A stretch of DNA of 64,000 bases from Algiphilus sp. GTDB taxonomy: Bacteria > Pseudomonadota > Gammaproteobacteria > Nevskiales > Nevskiaceae. Shown here piece after piece: positions 16,183 to 23,738 of this stretch. The stretch's first letter is position 1, and every line of letters begins with the position of its first letter. The notes under the pieces are model-generated. The model ran no database searches, was not told the origin of the DNA, and was given only the letters and a program-made list of their open reading frames with translations. The position numbers and the translations under genes are program-made. The DNA lies in assembly GCF_023145115.1 (NCBI RefSeq), contig NZ_JAGLEJ010000013.1:1-64000 (forward strand), written 5' to 3'.

Positions 16183-17643
16183 GTGTCGCTGCGCGGCCGG
16201 ACCTTCCTGTTGTTCGCGCTGGCGGTGATCGCCGGGGCCGTGGCGGTGGTGGTCTGGCTGCGCGCCGATCTGCTGCCGCGCTACATGGAAGCGCAGGAGG
16301 ACATCCTCGCCGACACGGCGCACGCGCTGGCCACGCAGCTCGCGGCAACCGCGCTGGTGCGGCGGGAGAGCGGCGCCGTGCCGAGTGCGGCGCTGCTGGC
16401 CGACGGCTTCGCGCCGCTGCACGGGACCGCCCTGCGTGCCCGCATCAGCGGCCTGGTCAAGACCGACTTCGGCCTGCGCATCTACGTCACCGACGCTGCC
16501 GGGCGTGTCGTCTACGACTCGGAGAACGGTCGGGACGTCGGTGTCGACTACAGCACCTGGCGCGACGTGAACCGAGCGCTGGCGGGCGACTACGGCGCGC
16601 GGACCACGCAGGGCGACTTCCTGCATCCGGATGGCGCCACCATGTACGTTGCCGTGCCCATACGGCATCGCGGTGCCGTCGTCGGCGCGGTCGGCGTCGG
16701 CAAGAGCACGCGCAACGCCGAACGCTTCATCGTTTCGGCGGTGGAGCGTCTGGCGCTTGCCGCCGGCGGTGTCCTGATCGTCGCGCTGCTGCTCGGCGCG
16801 CTGCTCTACGACTGGCTCAGCCGGCCTCTGGAGCGCCTGCACGCCTATGCGGTGTCGCTGCGCAGCGGCAGGCGGCAGACGCCGCCGAGGCTCGGCAACG
16901 ACGAGGTCGGCCGCATCGGCACCGCCATGACCGAGCTGCGCGATGCGCTCGACGGCAAGCAGTACGTCGAGCAGTACGTGCAGTCCCTGGCCCACGAGTT
17001 GAAGACCCCCACGGCGGCCATCACCGGCGCCGCCGAGCTCCTCGAGGCCGATATGCCGGCAGGCGACCGCGCCCGCTTCATCGCCAACATGCGCGACGAG
17101 GCCGAGCGGCTCGACACCATCGTCCGACGGGTGCTGGAGCTGGCCACGCTGGAGAATCGTCGCGATCTGCGGGCCGCCGAGTCCCTGTCCGTCGATGCGC
17201 TGATCGCGGACAGCGTCGACGGTGCGGGCGCGCAGGCGGCGGCGCGCGGAGTGGTCATCGCGATCGATGGCGCGACCGGCCTGACGGTGCGCGGCGAGCG
17301 GTTCCTGCTGCAGCGTGCCGTGAGCAACCTGCTGGCCAATGCGCTCGATTTCGCGCCGCCGGGCAGCTGCGTGCATGTCGCCGCGTGCGCGCGGGACGGC
17401 GGCGTCGCGATCGTGGTGCGCGACGAGGGCCCCGGGGTTCCGGAGTACGCGCGGGAACGGGTCTTCGACCGCTTCTATTCGCTGCCGCGCGCGGACGGGC
17501 GGAAGAGCACGGGGCTCGGGCTCGCGTTCGTCGCGGAGATCGCCGAACTGCACGGAGGCAGCGTGCGGCTCATGCCCGCTGACGGGGGCGGTACGGTGGC
17601 GGAGCTGTGCGTGCCCGGCGGCAGTACCCGCGACCGCGGGTAG
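16183..17643 (+). CDS. creC: Sensor histidine kinase CreC
   Basis: The 486-residue membrane kinase has an N-terminal helix (about 6-26), a periplasmic sensor with the CreC-type segment VTDAAGRVVYDSENGRDVG, a second helix near 190-210, HAMP-like linker, and a HisKA domain with His271 in LAHELKTP. The ATPase domain ends in RVFDRFYSLPRADGRKSTG, nearly identical to E. coli CreC around this motif. CreC phosphorylates CreB in response to carbon/metabolic state and, in other species, cell-wall perturbation. The usual fourth gene creD is absent here. GTG start, 4 bases after creB. Confidence 0.9.
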   Translation: MSLRGRTFLLFALAVIAGAVAVVVWLRADLLPRYMEAQEDILADTAHALATQLAATALVRRESGAVPSAALLADGFAPLHGTALRARISGLVKTDFGLRIYVTDAAGRVVYDSENGRDVGVDYSTWRDVNRALAGDYGARTTQGDFLHPDGATMYVAVPIRHRGAVVGAVGVGKSTRNAERFIVSAVERLALAAGGVLIVALLLGALLYDWLSRPLERLHAYAVSLRSGRRQTPPRLGNDEVGRIGTAMTELRDALDGKQYVEQYVQSLAHELKTPTAAITGAAELLEADMPAGDRARFIANMRDEAERLDTIVRRVLELATLENRRDLRAAESLSVDALIADSVDGAGAQAAARGVVIAIDGATGLTVRGERFLLQRAVSNLLANALDFAPPGSCVHVAACARDGGVAIVVRDEGPGVPEYARERVFDRFYSLPRADGRKSTGLGLAFVAEIAELHGGSVRLMPADGGGTVAELCVPGGSTRDRG

Positions 17644-17754
17644 GGACGCCACGGCGGGGGACGGGATCTGCACACGGCGTCCGTTCCCCGGCGCGCGTGG
17701 CAGTGGTCCGAAGCCCTGGCGCAGTGATGGCCGGCCCGCGGGTGCGCTCCGGGA

Positions 17755-18387
17755 TCACGGTGACGCGCGCGAGCAGAAGTCCAGGACGTTGATGCCGCTT
17801 CCCAGGTCCAGCGACAGGATGCTCGAACTGACCGTGAGCTCGACGCCGTTGAAGGGGCTTGATGCCACGAACCCGACGATCTCGCGCCGCTGGTCACCGA
17901 GAATGGACAGGCCGAGCAGGTCGAGCTCGGTTCCTTCACCGAAGCCCGCGGACTCGACCGCCTGCCCGTTGAGGAACGTCGTGACCGTGATCTGTTTCGC
18001 GACCGATGCCTGCACGAGGCTCGCCGGAAAGGCGATCTCGAATGCGGCCAGGCTGCCTCCCGACAGCCGCCCGGGCAGCTCGACGGCCACTCCGGCCGCG
18101 CCGCCTAGAAGGCCGTCGAGCAGTCCGACCGAATACGAGATGCTGGTCGCGGTCCCCAGATTGCCGTCGGCGGCGGCAGCCGGATCGGCGACGATACAGG
18201 CGACGAAACCCAGCAATGCGCATACCGCGCCGCGGCGAACCGGCGTGGCGACCGCGCCGGCCGGAGCCGCCTCGACGCAGCGCGCCTCCGATAGATCGGT
18301 AGCGGCCTGCGAGCCACCGTCACTGCAGGCGCACAGCAGTGCAACCGAACCGTAGATGGCCAGTCGTCCGCAAGCCGGAATGTGCAT
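17755..18387 (-). CDS. Hypothetical exported protein with a surface-protein-like domain
   Basis: The 210-residue protein begins with a short hydrophobic segment and a possible lipobox (VALLCAC) and has a second hydrophobic stretch at about 53-75 ending PAAAAD, which looks like an additional signal peptide. The C-terminal half (LLDGLLGGAAGVAVEL, NGQAVESAG, DLLGLSILGDQRREIVGF, PFNGVELTVSSSILSL) resembles beta-rich modules repeated in large bacterial surface proteins. A strong ribosome site (AGGGGGAG) precedes the ATG. The true mature protein may start after the second signal. No function is assigned. It lies between creC and a TetR gene. Confidence 0.55.
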   Translation of the reverse strand: MHIPACGRLAIYGSVALLCACSDGGSQAATDLSEARCVEAAPAGAVATPVRRGAVCALLGFVACIVADPAAAADGNLGTATSISYSVGLLDGLLGGAAGVAVELPGRLSGGSLAAFEIAFPASLVQASVAKQITVTTFLNGQAVESAGFGEGTELDLLGLSILGDQRREIVGFVASSPFNGVELTVSSSILSLDLGSGINVLDFCSRASP

Positions 18388-18709
18388 TGTCTCCCCCTCT
18401 CCCCGTGGCTGTCGTTGTCGCTGCGCTGCAGCGTGTGCGTGCCGGCGAGGATGGAGCGAAGGGATCGATCGCGACAGCGCACTTCACTGCGCCGGGGTGT
18501 AGGGAACGCTTTGGTGTGCGTGTAGGTATCGGCGTACACACGCGCGGCGGCGCGGAAGCCGCTTCGCCGTGTCACCGTATCCGACCCTGTCGCGAGCGTG
18601 GGCCATGGCGAACGAGGCGTCGCCCGGTCGCACGCCCGAGGGCCGCGCGTTCCGTGCATCCGGGCAGGGGGTGCCGTGCCGAGGGCGCCGGCAGCGAGCG
18701 GACGATCCG
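18388..18709. other. Intergenic region, no gene seen
   Basis: These 322 bases separate the start of the exported-protein gene from the end of the TetR gene, both on the minus strand. They must hold the upstream gene's terminator and the downstream gene's promoter. An imperfect palindrome near 18513-18545 (GCGTGTA ... TACACACGC) is the only structure noticed, and it is not strong enough to name. Confidence 0.5.
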
Positions 18710-19330
18710 TCAGGTCCGCCGGTCCCGGTGCGGCCCGGTCGTCATGCGCTCCACCATGTCGGCGAGGCCGTTCACCAGATCGTCGAAGGGCACGATGGGC
18801 GGGTTCTCGCCGAGGTGCTGGCTGATCACGGCGACGCCCCCGTGAATGGCGATGTAGCTGATCACGTGCAGCTGCGGTACGGCGGCGTATTCGGGATGGT
18901 GGATGATGTACTGGCCCGCCAGATCGCGCAGCAGCTTGTTGATGCGGGCGTGCGTGCTGCGCAGCTCGCGCGGGTTCTGACTGGCGAGATAGCTCGCGTA
19001 GCGGCCGCCGTCGGCCTGAAGGAAGGCGCGCAGCTCGGCCAGCAGCCTGACCACCAGCGATCGCAGCTCGAGCGTCACCAGCGTCGGGATCTGCGGACGC
19101 AGGCGCCCGACCAGTTCGTCGACCATGCGCTGGTTCATCGCCGTGACGATGGCCTCCTTGTTCTCGAAATACTCGTATACCGATCCGACTCCCACGCCGG
19201 CGGTGTCGGCGATTCGGCGCGTCGTGACGCCCTCCATTCCCCCGCGCGCGGCCTCGATAAAGCCCGCCGAAACAATGGCATCGACGGTGCGTTGCGAGCG
19301 CGACTGCTGCGGTTTCCGGGTGCGTCCCAT
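18710..19330 (-). CDS. TetR-family transcriptional repressor
   Basis: The 206-residue protein has an N-terminal TetR HTH (residues about 14-60; TRRIADTAGVGVGSVYEYFENKEAIV) and a helical ligand-binding domain. It diverges from an SDR-diiron-monooxygenase operon across a 73-base gap that holds a 22-base palindrome, the normal layout for a local autoregulated repressor. Its ligand is probably a substrate or product of the neighbouring oxidation pathway. The start ATG lies next to the operator, so repression of both directions by one site is likely. Confidence 0.9.
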   Translation of the reverse strand: MGRTRKPQQSRSQRTVDAIVSAGFIEAARGGMEGVTTRRIADTAGVGVGSVYEYFENKEAIVTAMNQRMVDELVGRLRPQIPTLVTLELRSLVVRLLAELRAFLQADGGRYASYLASQNPRELRSTHARINKLLRDLAGQYIIHHPEYAAVPQLHVISYIAIHGGVAVISQHLGENPPIVPFDDLVNGLADMVERMTTGPHRDRRT

Positions 19331-19341
19331 AATCCGAATTG

Positions 19342-19363
19342 AATCCGAACATTAGATCGGATT
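19342..19363. promoter_or_regulatory. Probable TetR operator palindrome
   Basis: AATCCGA-N8-TCGGATT is a perfect 7-bp inverted repeat in the short divergent region between the TetR gene and the SDR gene. An extra direct half-site AATCCGA occurs at 19331-19337, right at the TetR start codon. Placement and symmetry fit the TetR repressor encoded next to it. Confidence 0.65.
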
Positions 19364-19403
19364 ATCGTGCCACCAATCAATGGCACATTCAACAGGGGCG
19401 TGC

Positions 19404-20240
19404 ATGGTCGCCACCGGAAGGAAGGATGAGGCGCTCGCGGCACGGGCCGTGGTGACGGGCGCCGGCAGCGGCATCGGTCGCGCGTTCGCGCGGGAGCTGG
19501 GCCGCCGGGGCGGGCGCGTCGTCTGCGCGGACATCGACATCGATCGCGCCCGCGAGACGGTCGACATGCTGCGTTCCGAAGGAGCGGACGGGTTGCCCGT
19601 GCAGGTCGATGTCGGGAGCCTGCAGCAGGTCGAGCAAATGGCCGAGCAGGCTGATGCCTTCTTCTCCGGCGCGCCGACGCTGGTGGTCAACAACGCCGGC
19701 GTCGGGGCGGGCGGCCAGCCCATCGGGGTCACGCCCATTGCCGACTGGCAGTGGGTGCTGAACGTCAATCTCTGGGGCGTCATCCATGGCAGCCACGTGT
19801 TCATGCCGCGGTTGCGCGATCAGGGCTTCGGCGGCGTCATCAACGTCTGCTCCACGGCCAGCTTCGCCGCAGCGCCCCGGATGGGACCGTATTCGACCAG
19901 CAAGGCGGCGGCGCTGGCGCTGACCGAAACGCTGGCCGCGGAAGCCAGCGGCAGCGGTGTGTCGGTGACGGCACTCTGCCCCACTTTCGTGAAGACCGAC
20001 ATCGTGCGCAGCGGTCGCATCGAGGCCGGCGCCCAGGCTCTGGCCGGTCGCCTGATGGCGTCCTGGTCGGTGGCGCCGGAGCGGGTCGTGCGGGATGCGC
20101 TGCGCGGTCTGGCGCGCGGTCAGCTCTACGTCGTGCCCCAACTGGACGCTCGCACCATCTGGCGCACCAAGCGCTGGATGCCGGCGCTGTACACCCGCGG
20201 CGCAGGCCGCCTCAATCGATTGCTGGCCGCAAGGGCCTGA
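19404..20240 (+). CDS. Short-chain dehydrogenase/reductase (SDR)
   Basis: The 278-residue protein has the classical SDR features: cofactor motif VTGAGSGIGRAF (about 19-30), NNAG at about 100-103, catalytic Ser and the YxxxK motif YSTSK near residue 165. The acidic residue in VCADIDI after strand 2 suggests NAD preference. The start with GGGG 5 bases upstream is preferred over an ATG 24 bases earlier. It is the first gene of a tight operon with a diiron protein and two flavin-monooxygenase-like genes, so it probably oxidises or reduces an alcohol/ketone in that pathway. Confidence 0.87.
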   Translation: MVATGRKDEALAARAVVTGAGSGIGRAFARELGRRGGRVVCADIDIDRARETVDMLRSEGADGLPVQVDVGSLQQVEQMAEQADAFFSGAPTLVVNNAGVGAGGQPIGVTPIADWQWVLNVNLWGVIHGSHVFMPRLRDQGFGGVINVCSTASFAAAPRMGPYSTSKAAALALTETLAAEASGSGVSVTALCPTFVKTDIVRSGRIEAGAQALAGRLMASWSVAPERVVRDALRGLARGQLYVVPQLDARTIWRTKRWMPALYTRGAGRLNRLLAARA

Positions 20241-20249
20241 GGAGTGACC

Positions 20250-21179
20250 ATGTCCGACAAGATCGACCTCGACAGGATGCTGGAGAAGGTCAAGGCTTCG
20301 CAGTGGGCCCTGGTGGATATCGACTGGGATGCCCCGGGCGCCGAGCTGGTGACCGAGGCGCAGTGGCCCAAGCTCAAGGCTTTCATGAGCGATCTGATGT
20401 GGATCGAGCATGTGGGAGCACGCGGTTTCGCGGCGATGGCCAAGGGGGCACCCACCGAGACCCTGCGCGAGCTCTACAGCTATTTCCATGCCGAGGAACA
20501 GCGCCATGCCAACGCCGAGATGGCGCTGATGAAGCGCTGGGGGATGCTGGAAGGCGACGAGCTGCCGGAGCCCAACATCAATCTGCGGCTGGTGATCGAG
20601 TGGCTGGATCGCTACGCCGACGAGATGCCCTACCACGTGCTGAGCACGGTCATCCCGATGCTGGAGGTCGCGCTGGACGGAGCGTTGTGCAAGTTCCTGC
20701 TCGATACCGTCGACGACCCGGTCTGCCATCAGGCCTTCGGGCTCATCAACGGTGACGAGGCCCGCCACCTCGGCGTGGGCTTCACCGTCATGGAGATGCA
20801 GGGACGCAATGCCAGTCTCGTCCGGATGGTCGAGATGCTGGCGCCGGTCGTGGATCCGCGGCTGCTGATCGGCATCGCGACCTATCTGCCCCTGCTCAAC
20901 AAGATGCGCGACAACGTGGTCGCGATGGGGCTGGGCGAGAAGAAGCTCTTCCAGGCCATGCGGCGCTTCGAGAAGGTCGGCGAGCGCAGTGCGCACTGCC
21001 GTCGCAATCCCTGGTACCAGATCATTTCCCGCCATGCGCGCCTGGTCACCAACCGCGGCAACGTCGTCTACCACCGACCGGTCGACATGCTGGTCCGGCT
21101 GACCGGTCGCATTCCCGCGCGCTGGCTGCCGGCGGTGCCGTCATGGGTCCACGAGCTGCGCTGGCAGCCCACCGCCTAG
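20250..21179 (+). CDS. Ferritin-like diiron-type protein
   Basis: The 309-residue protein has two carboxylate/histidine motifs of a diiron site, YFHAEEQRHANAE near residue 73 and NGDEARHLGVGF near residue 170, in a helical context. The overall family looks like ferritin-like enzymes encoded with SDR and monooxygenase genes. Reaction is unknown; oxygen-dependent oxidation is plausible. GAGGAG lies 7 bases before the ATG, and the gene starts 9 bases after the SDR stop, so it is in the same transcript. Confidence 0.75.
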   Translation: MSDKIDLDRMLEKVKASQWALVDIDWDAPGAELVTEAQWPKLKAFMSDLMWIEHVGARGFAAMAKGAPTETLRELYSYFHAEEQRHANAEMALMKRWGMLEGDELPEPNINLRLVIEWLDRYADEMPYHVLSTVIPMLEVALDGALCKFLLDTVDDPVCHQAFGLINGDEARHLGVGFTVMEMQGRNASLVRMVEMLAPVVDPRLLIGIATYLPLLNKMRDNVVAMGLGEKKLFQAMRRFEKVGERSAHCRRNPWYQIISRHARLVTNRGNVVYHRPVDMLVRLTGRIPARWLPAVPSWVHELRWQPTA

Positions 21180-21189
21180 GGAGCGCGCA

Positions 21190-21699
21190 ATGGCAATGAT
21201 TCGGGGGTGGAGCGACTTCGCCGGCGAGATCGTGGTCGCGGGTCGTGATCCGCTGCCCGCGCACGGTGCCGGACGCAGGGTCGCGCTGATCGGCCGTGCC
21301 GAGCAGCTGGTGCCGCTGGTGGCGCCGCTGGCCGACGATGCCGAGAAGTTGACCGTGTTCCAGCGCCACCCGTGCTGGGTGGTGCCGGAGCGCGACGCGC
21401 TTCTGCCGGCGCGCAATCCGCGCCGGGCGGTGTCGGTCGCGCGCCGGCATCTGAACGCGTGGATCCCGGAGCGCTGGATGCGGCGGCAATTGACGCCGTC
21501 GCGCACCGGTGCGGATGGCTCGGTGCCGGTGCTGGCATCGGACCGCTACTATCCGGCGCTGCTGCAGGCGCACTGCAAGCTGCTGACCTGGCCCATCGAC
21601 CGCCTCAGCCGGCACGGTGTGCGCAGCGTCGAAGGCATCGAGCATCACTGCGATCTCATCGTCGTCGCCGCTCCCGAGCAGCGGAGCATCGCCGCATGA
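21190..21699 (+). CDS. Stand-alone fragment-like protein related to the NADPH domain of flavin monooxygenases
   Basis: The 169-residue protein contains RRVALIGRAEQLVPLVAPLA and KLTVFQRHPCWVVP, which align with the second Rossmann unit of the neighbouring full-length monooxygenase (VGIVGTGASAVQ, LTVFQRTPIWCLP). The N-terminal FAD-binding GxGxxG unit is absent, and the second GxGxxA/G is altered to GRAEQL. Because the next gene is complete, this is a separate, degenerate paralogue and not a frameshifted piece. It is coupled to that gene through an ATGA overlap. It could be an accessory subunit or a decaying copy. Confidence 0.6.
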   Translation: MAMIRGWSDFAGEIVVAGRDPLPAHGAGRRVALIGRAEQLVPLVAPLADDAEKLTVFQRHPCWVVPERDALLPARNPRRAVSVARRHLNAWIPERWMRRQLTPSRTGADGSVPVLASDRYYPALLQAHCKLLTWPIDRLSRHGVRSVEGIEHHCDLIVVAAPEQRSIAA

Positions 21700-23195
21700 C
21701 CCGCGTCGGCGATCGGATCGATCACGAGGTCGCGATCATCGGCGCCGGCTTCTCCGGCATCGGGGTCGCCATTGCCCTGGATCGAGCCGGCATTCGCGAC
21801 TGGCGGATCCTGGAGCAGGGCGATGGCGTCGGCGGTGCCTGGCACTGGAACACGTATCCCGGCGTGGCGGTGGACATCCCGTCGTTCAGCTATCAGTTCT
21901 CGTACTACCAGCGCAGCGACTGGTCGCGGGTATACGCACCGGGTGCCGAGCTCAAGGCCTATGCCGAGGACTGCGTGGGGCATTTCGGTCTGCGGGACCG
22001 CATCCGCTTCAACACCGCCGTTACCGGCGCCGTCTTCGACGAGGAAGCGGACGCCTGGGCGTTGTCGACGGATACCGGTACGACCCTGACCGTCCGCCAC
22101 CTGGTGTCCGCGACCGGCATCCTCACGCAGCCCAGGCTGCCGGACATTCCGGGTGTGGCGGATTTCGCGGGCACCACGCTGCATACCGCACGCTGGGACC
22201 ATGCCGTCGATCTGCGCGGCAAGCGCGTCGGCATCGTGGGCACCGGGGCCTCCGCGGTACAGGTGGTGCCGTCGATCGCGCCCGAGGTCGCACATCTCAC
22301 CGTGTTCCAGCGCACGCCCATCTGGTGCCTGCCCAAACCGGACGCCCGGCTCACCGCGCCCCTGCGCCAGCTGCTGCGGCGGGTTCCCGGCGCGAGGGGC
22401 GGGATGCGGGCGCTGAGCCAGGGCTTCGTCGAAACCACGTTCCCCTTCGCCGCCCACTACAACTCGGTGCTTCCGGTGGCGTCGGTGGGTGCGCGCATCG
22501 GTCGCCGCCATCTCGCGCGGCAGGTCCGCGATCCGGTGGTGCGCGACAAGCTGACGCCGCGCTACGACCTCGGCTGCAAGCGCCCCAGCTTCTCCAACGA
22601 GTATCTGGCCACCTTCAACCGGGACAACGTGTCGCTGGAAACCGCGTCGATCGTGGAAATCGGGCCGACGGCCGTGCGCACGCAGGACGGCGGCGACCAT
22701 CCGCTCGACGTCCTGATCCTGGCGACCGGCTTCAAGGTCTTCGAGGCCGGCAACGCACCGCCGTTTCCGGTGCACGGCCGCGGCGAGCTGGAGCTCGGCG
22801 CGTTCTGGAAGCGGAACCGGCACCAGGCCTACGAAGGTGCGACCGTACCGGGCTTTCCCAACTACTTCACCGTCCTGGGGCCCTACGCCTACAACGGCGC
22901 GTCCTACTTCACGCTGGTGGAGAACCAGGCGCGCCATATCGTGCGCTGCCTGAAGCGGGCGCGACGGACCGGTGCCCGGCGCGTGGAGGTCCGGCAGGCC
23001 GCCCACGAGCGCTACTTCGCCGAGATGCTGAAGCGCCGCCCGCGGCAGGTCTTCTTCCGGGGCAGCTGCGGGGGCGCCAACAGCTACTACTTCGATGAGC
23101 ACGGCGATGTGCCGTTCCGGCCGGCCACCACACTGGAGGCGTACTGGCGCAGCGCGCGCTTCGACCTGGCCGACTACCGCTTCTCCGGCGGCTGA
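21696..23195 (+). CDS. Flavin-containing (Baeyer-Villiger-type) monooxygenase
   Basis: The 499-residue protein has FAD motif IIGAGFSGIGVA near residue 14, the NADPH motif VGIVGTGASAVQ near 180, and between them the Baeyer-Villiger fingerprint FAGTTLHTARWD (FxGxxxHxxxW pattern intact). Such enzymes use NADPH and oxygen to insert an oxygen next to a ketone or to hydroxylate heteroatoms. It ends the TetR-controlled operon SDR-diiron-half FMO-FMO; the SDR could supply its ketone substrate from an alcohol. Substrate is unknown. Confidence 0.88.
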   Translation: MTRVGDRIDHEVAIIGAGFSGIGVAIALDRAGIRDWRILEQGDGVGGAWHWNTYPGVAVDIPSFSYQFSYYQRSDWSRVYAPGAELKAYAEDCVGHFGLRDRIRFNTAVTGAVFDEEADAWALSTDTGTTLTVRHLVSATGILTQPRLPDIPGVADFAGTTLHTARWDHAVDLRGKRVGIVGTGASAVQVVPSIAPEVAHLTVFQRTPIWCLPKPDARLTAPLRQLLRRVPGARGGMRALSQGFVETTFPFAAHYNSVLPVASVGARIGRRHLARQVRDPVVRDKLTPRYDLGCKRPSFSNEYLATFNRDNVSLETASIVEIGPTAVRTQDGGDHPLDVLILATGFKVFEAGNAPPFPVHGRGELELGAFWKRNRHQAYEGATVPGFPNYFTVLGPYAYNGASYFTLVENQARHIVRCLKRARRTGARRVEVRQAAHERYFAEMLKRRPRQVFFRGSCGGANSYYFDEHGDVPFRPATTLEAYWRSARFDLADYRFSGG

Positions 23196-23220
23196 GCGCA
23201 GGGACGCGCCCGGGGCGGCG

Positions 23221-23697
23221 TCAGATGTTGGCGGTGGCCAGGTCCTCCACCGTCACCAGGCGCAGGAGACCACCCTCGCGGTCGAGGAACTCGAAGAGCG
23301 TGCCATCGTCCGACTGCATGCTGAAGAAGAGCAGCGACCCTTCGGCGCCACCGTATTCCATGTGCAGGTCGCCGGGCGGGTTGTCGGCGACGTGGCCCGG
23401 CTGTCGCGTCTTGTGCACGGTCTCGTGGGGGTGCTCCTCGACGACGTGATGCTCGCCGGCGAGCACCGCGACGGTCGTGCGTCCGACGTGCCGGTGGAAG
23501 TGGCAGTAGCGTTCCGGCTCCCAGCGGACCAGGAAGTCGGCGCGATGGGTGTCGATGTCGGTTCCCATCACCGCGACCCAGTAGTCGATGGGGTAGTCGA
23601 AGGCATCACCCCCTTCCAGACGCACCCATTCGAGGCCGCGGGTGCTGTACGGGCTCAGTTCGGCCAGACGGCGCTCGATTGCGGCGTTCATCGTCAT
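23221..23697 (-). CDS. Cupin-fold protein next to a Baeyer-Villiger-like monooxygenase gene
   Basis: The 158-residue protein has a single cupin-like metal-binding pattern, YCHFHRHVGRTTVAVLAGEHHV around residues 64-85 with further His/Glu at HPHETVHKT and HMEYGG. No family with known activity is recognised. AGGAGG lies close to the ATG at 23697; the ATG at 23691 has better spacing and is an alternative. It lies 41 bases downstream of a monooxygenase gene on the same strand, so it likely belongs to that operon. Confidence 0.65.
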   Translation of the reverse strand: MTMNAAIERRLAELSPYSTRGLEWVRLEGGDAFDYPIDYWVAVMGTDIDTHRADFLVRWEPERYCHFHRHVGRTTVAVLAGEHHVVEEHPHETVHKTRQPGHVADNPPGDLHMEYGGAEGSLLFFSMQSDDGTLFEFLDREGGLLRLVTVEDLATANI

Positions 23698-23738
23698 GTC
23701 TCCTCCTCGTTCCGCGGTGCGCGGTTGTCCATGCGGGT

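Noticed and set aside
18510..18545. LuxR-type or other operator palindrome upstream of the exported protein
   Set aside because: The arms need a bulge to pair and do not match a known operator; no LuxR-type regulator is nearby.
21190..23195. One monooxygenase gene split by a frameshift
   Set aside because: The downstream gene is complete with both nucleotide-binding motifs, and the upstream piece repeats the second unit, so they are two genes.
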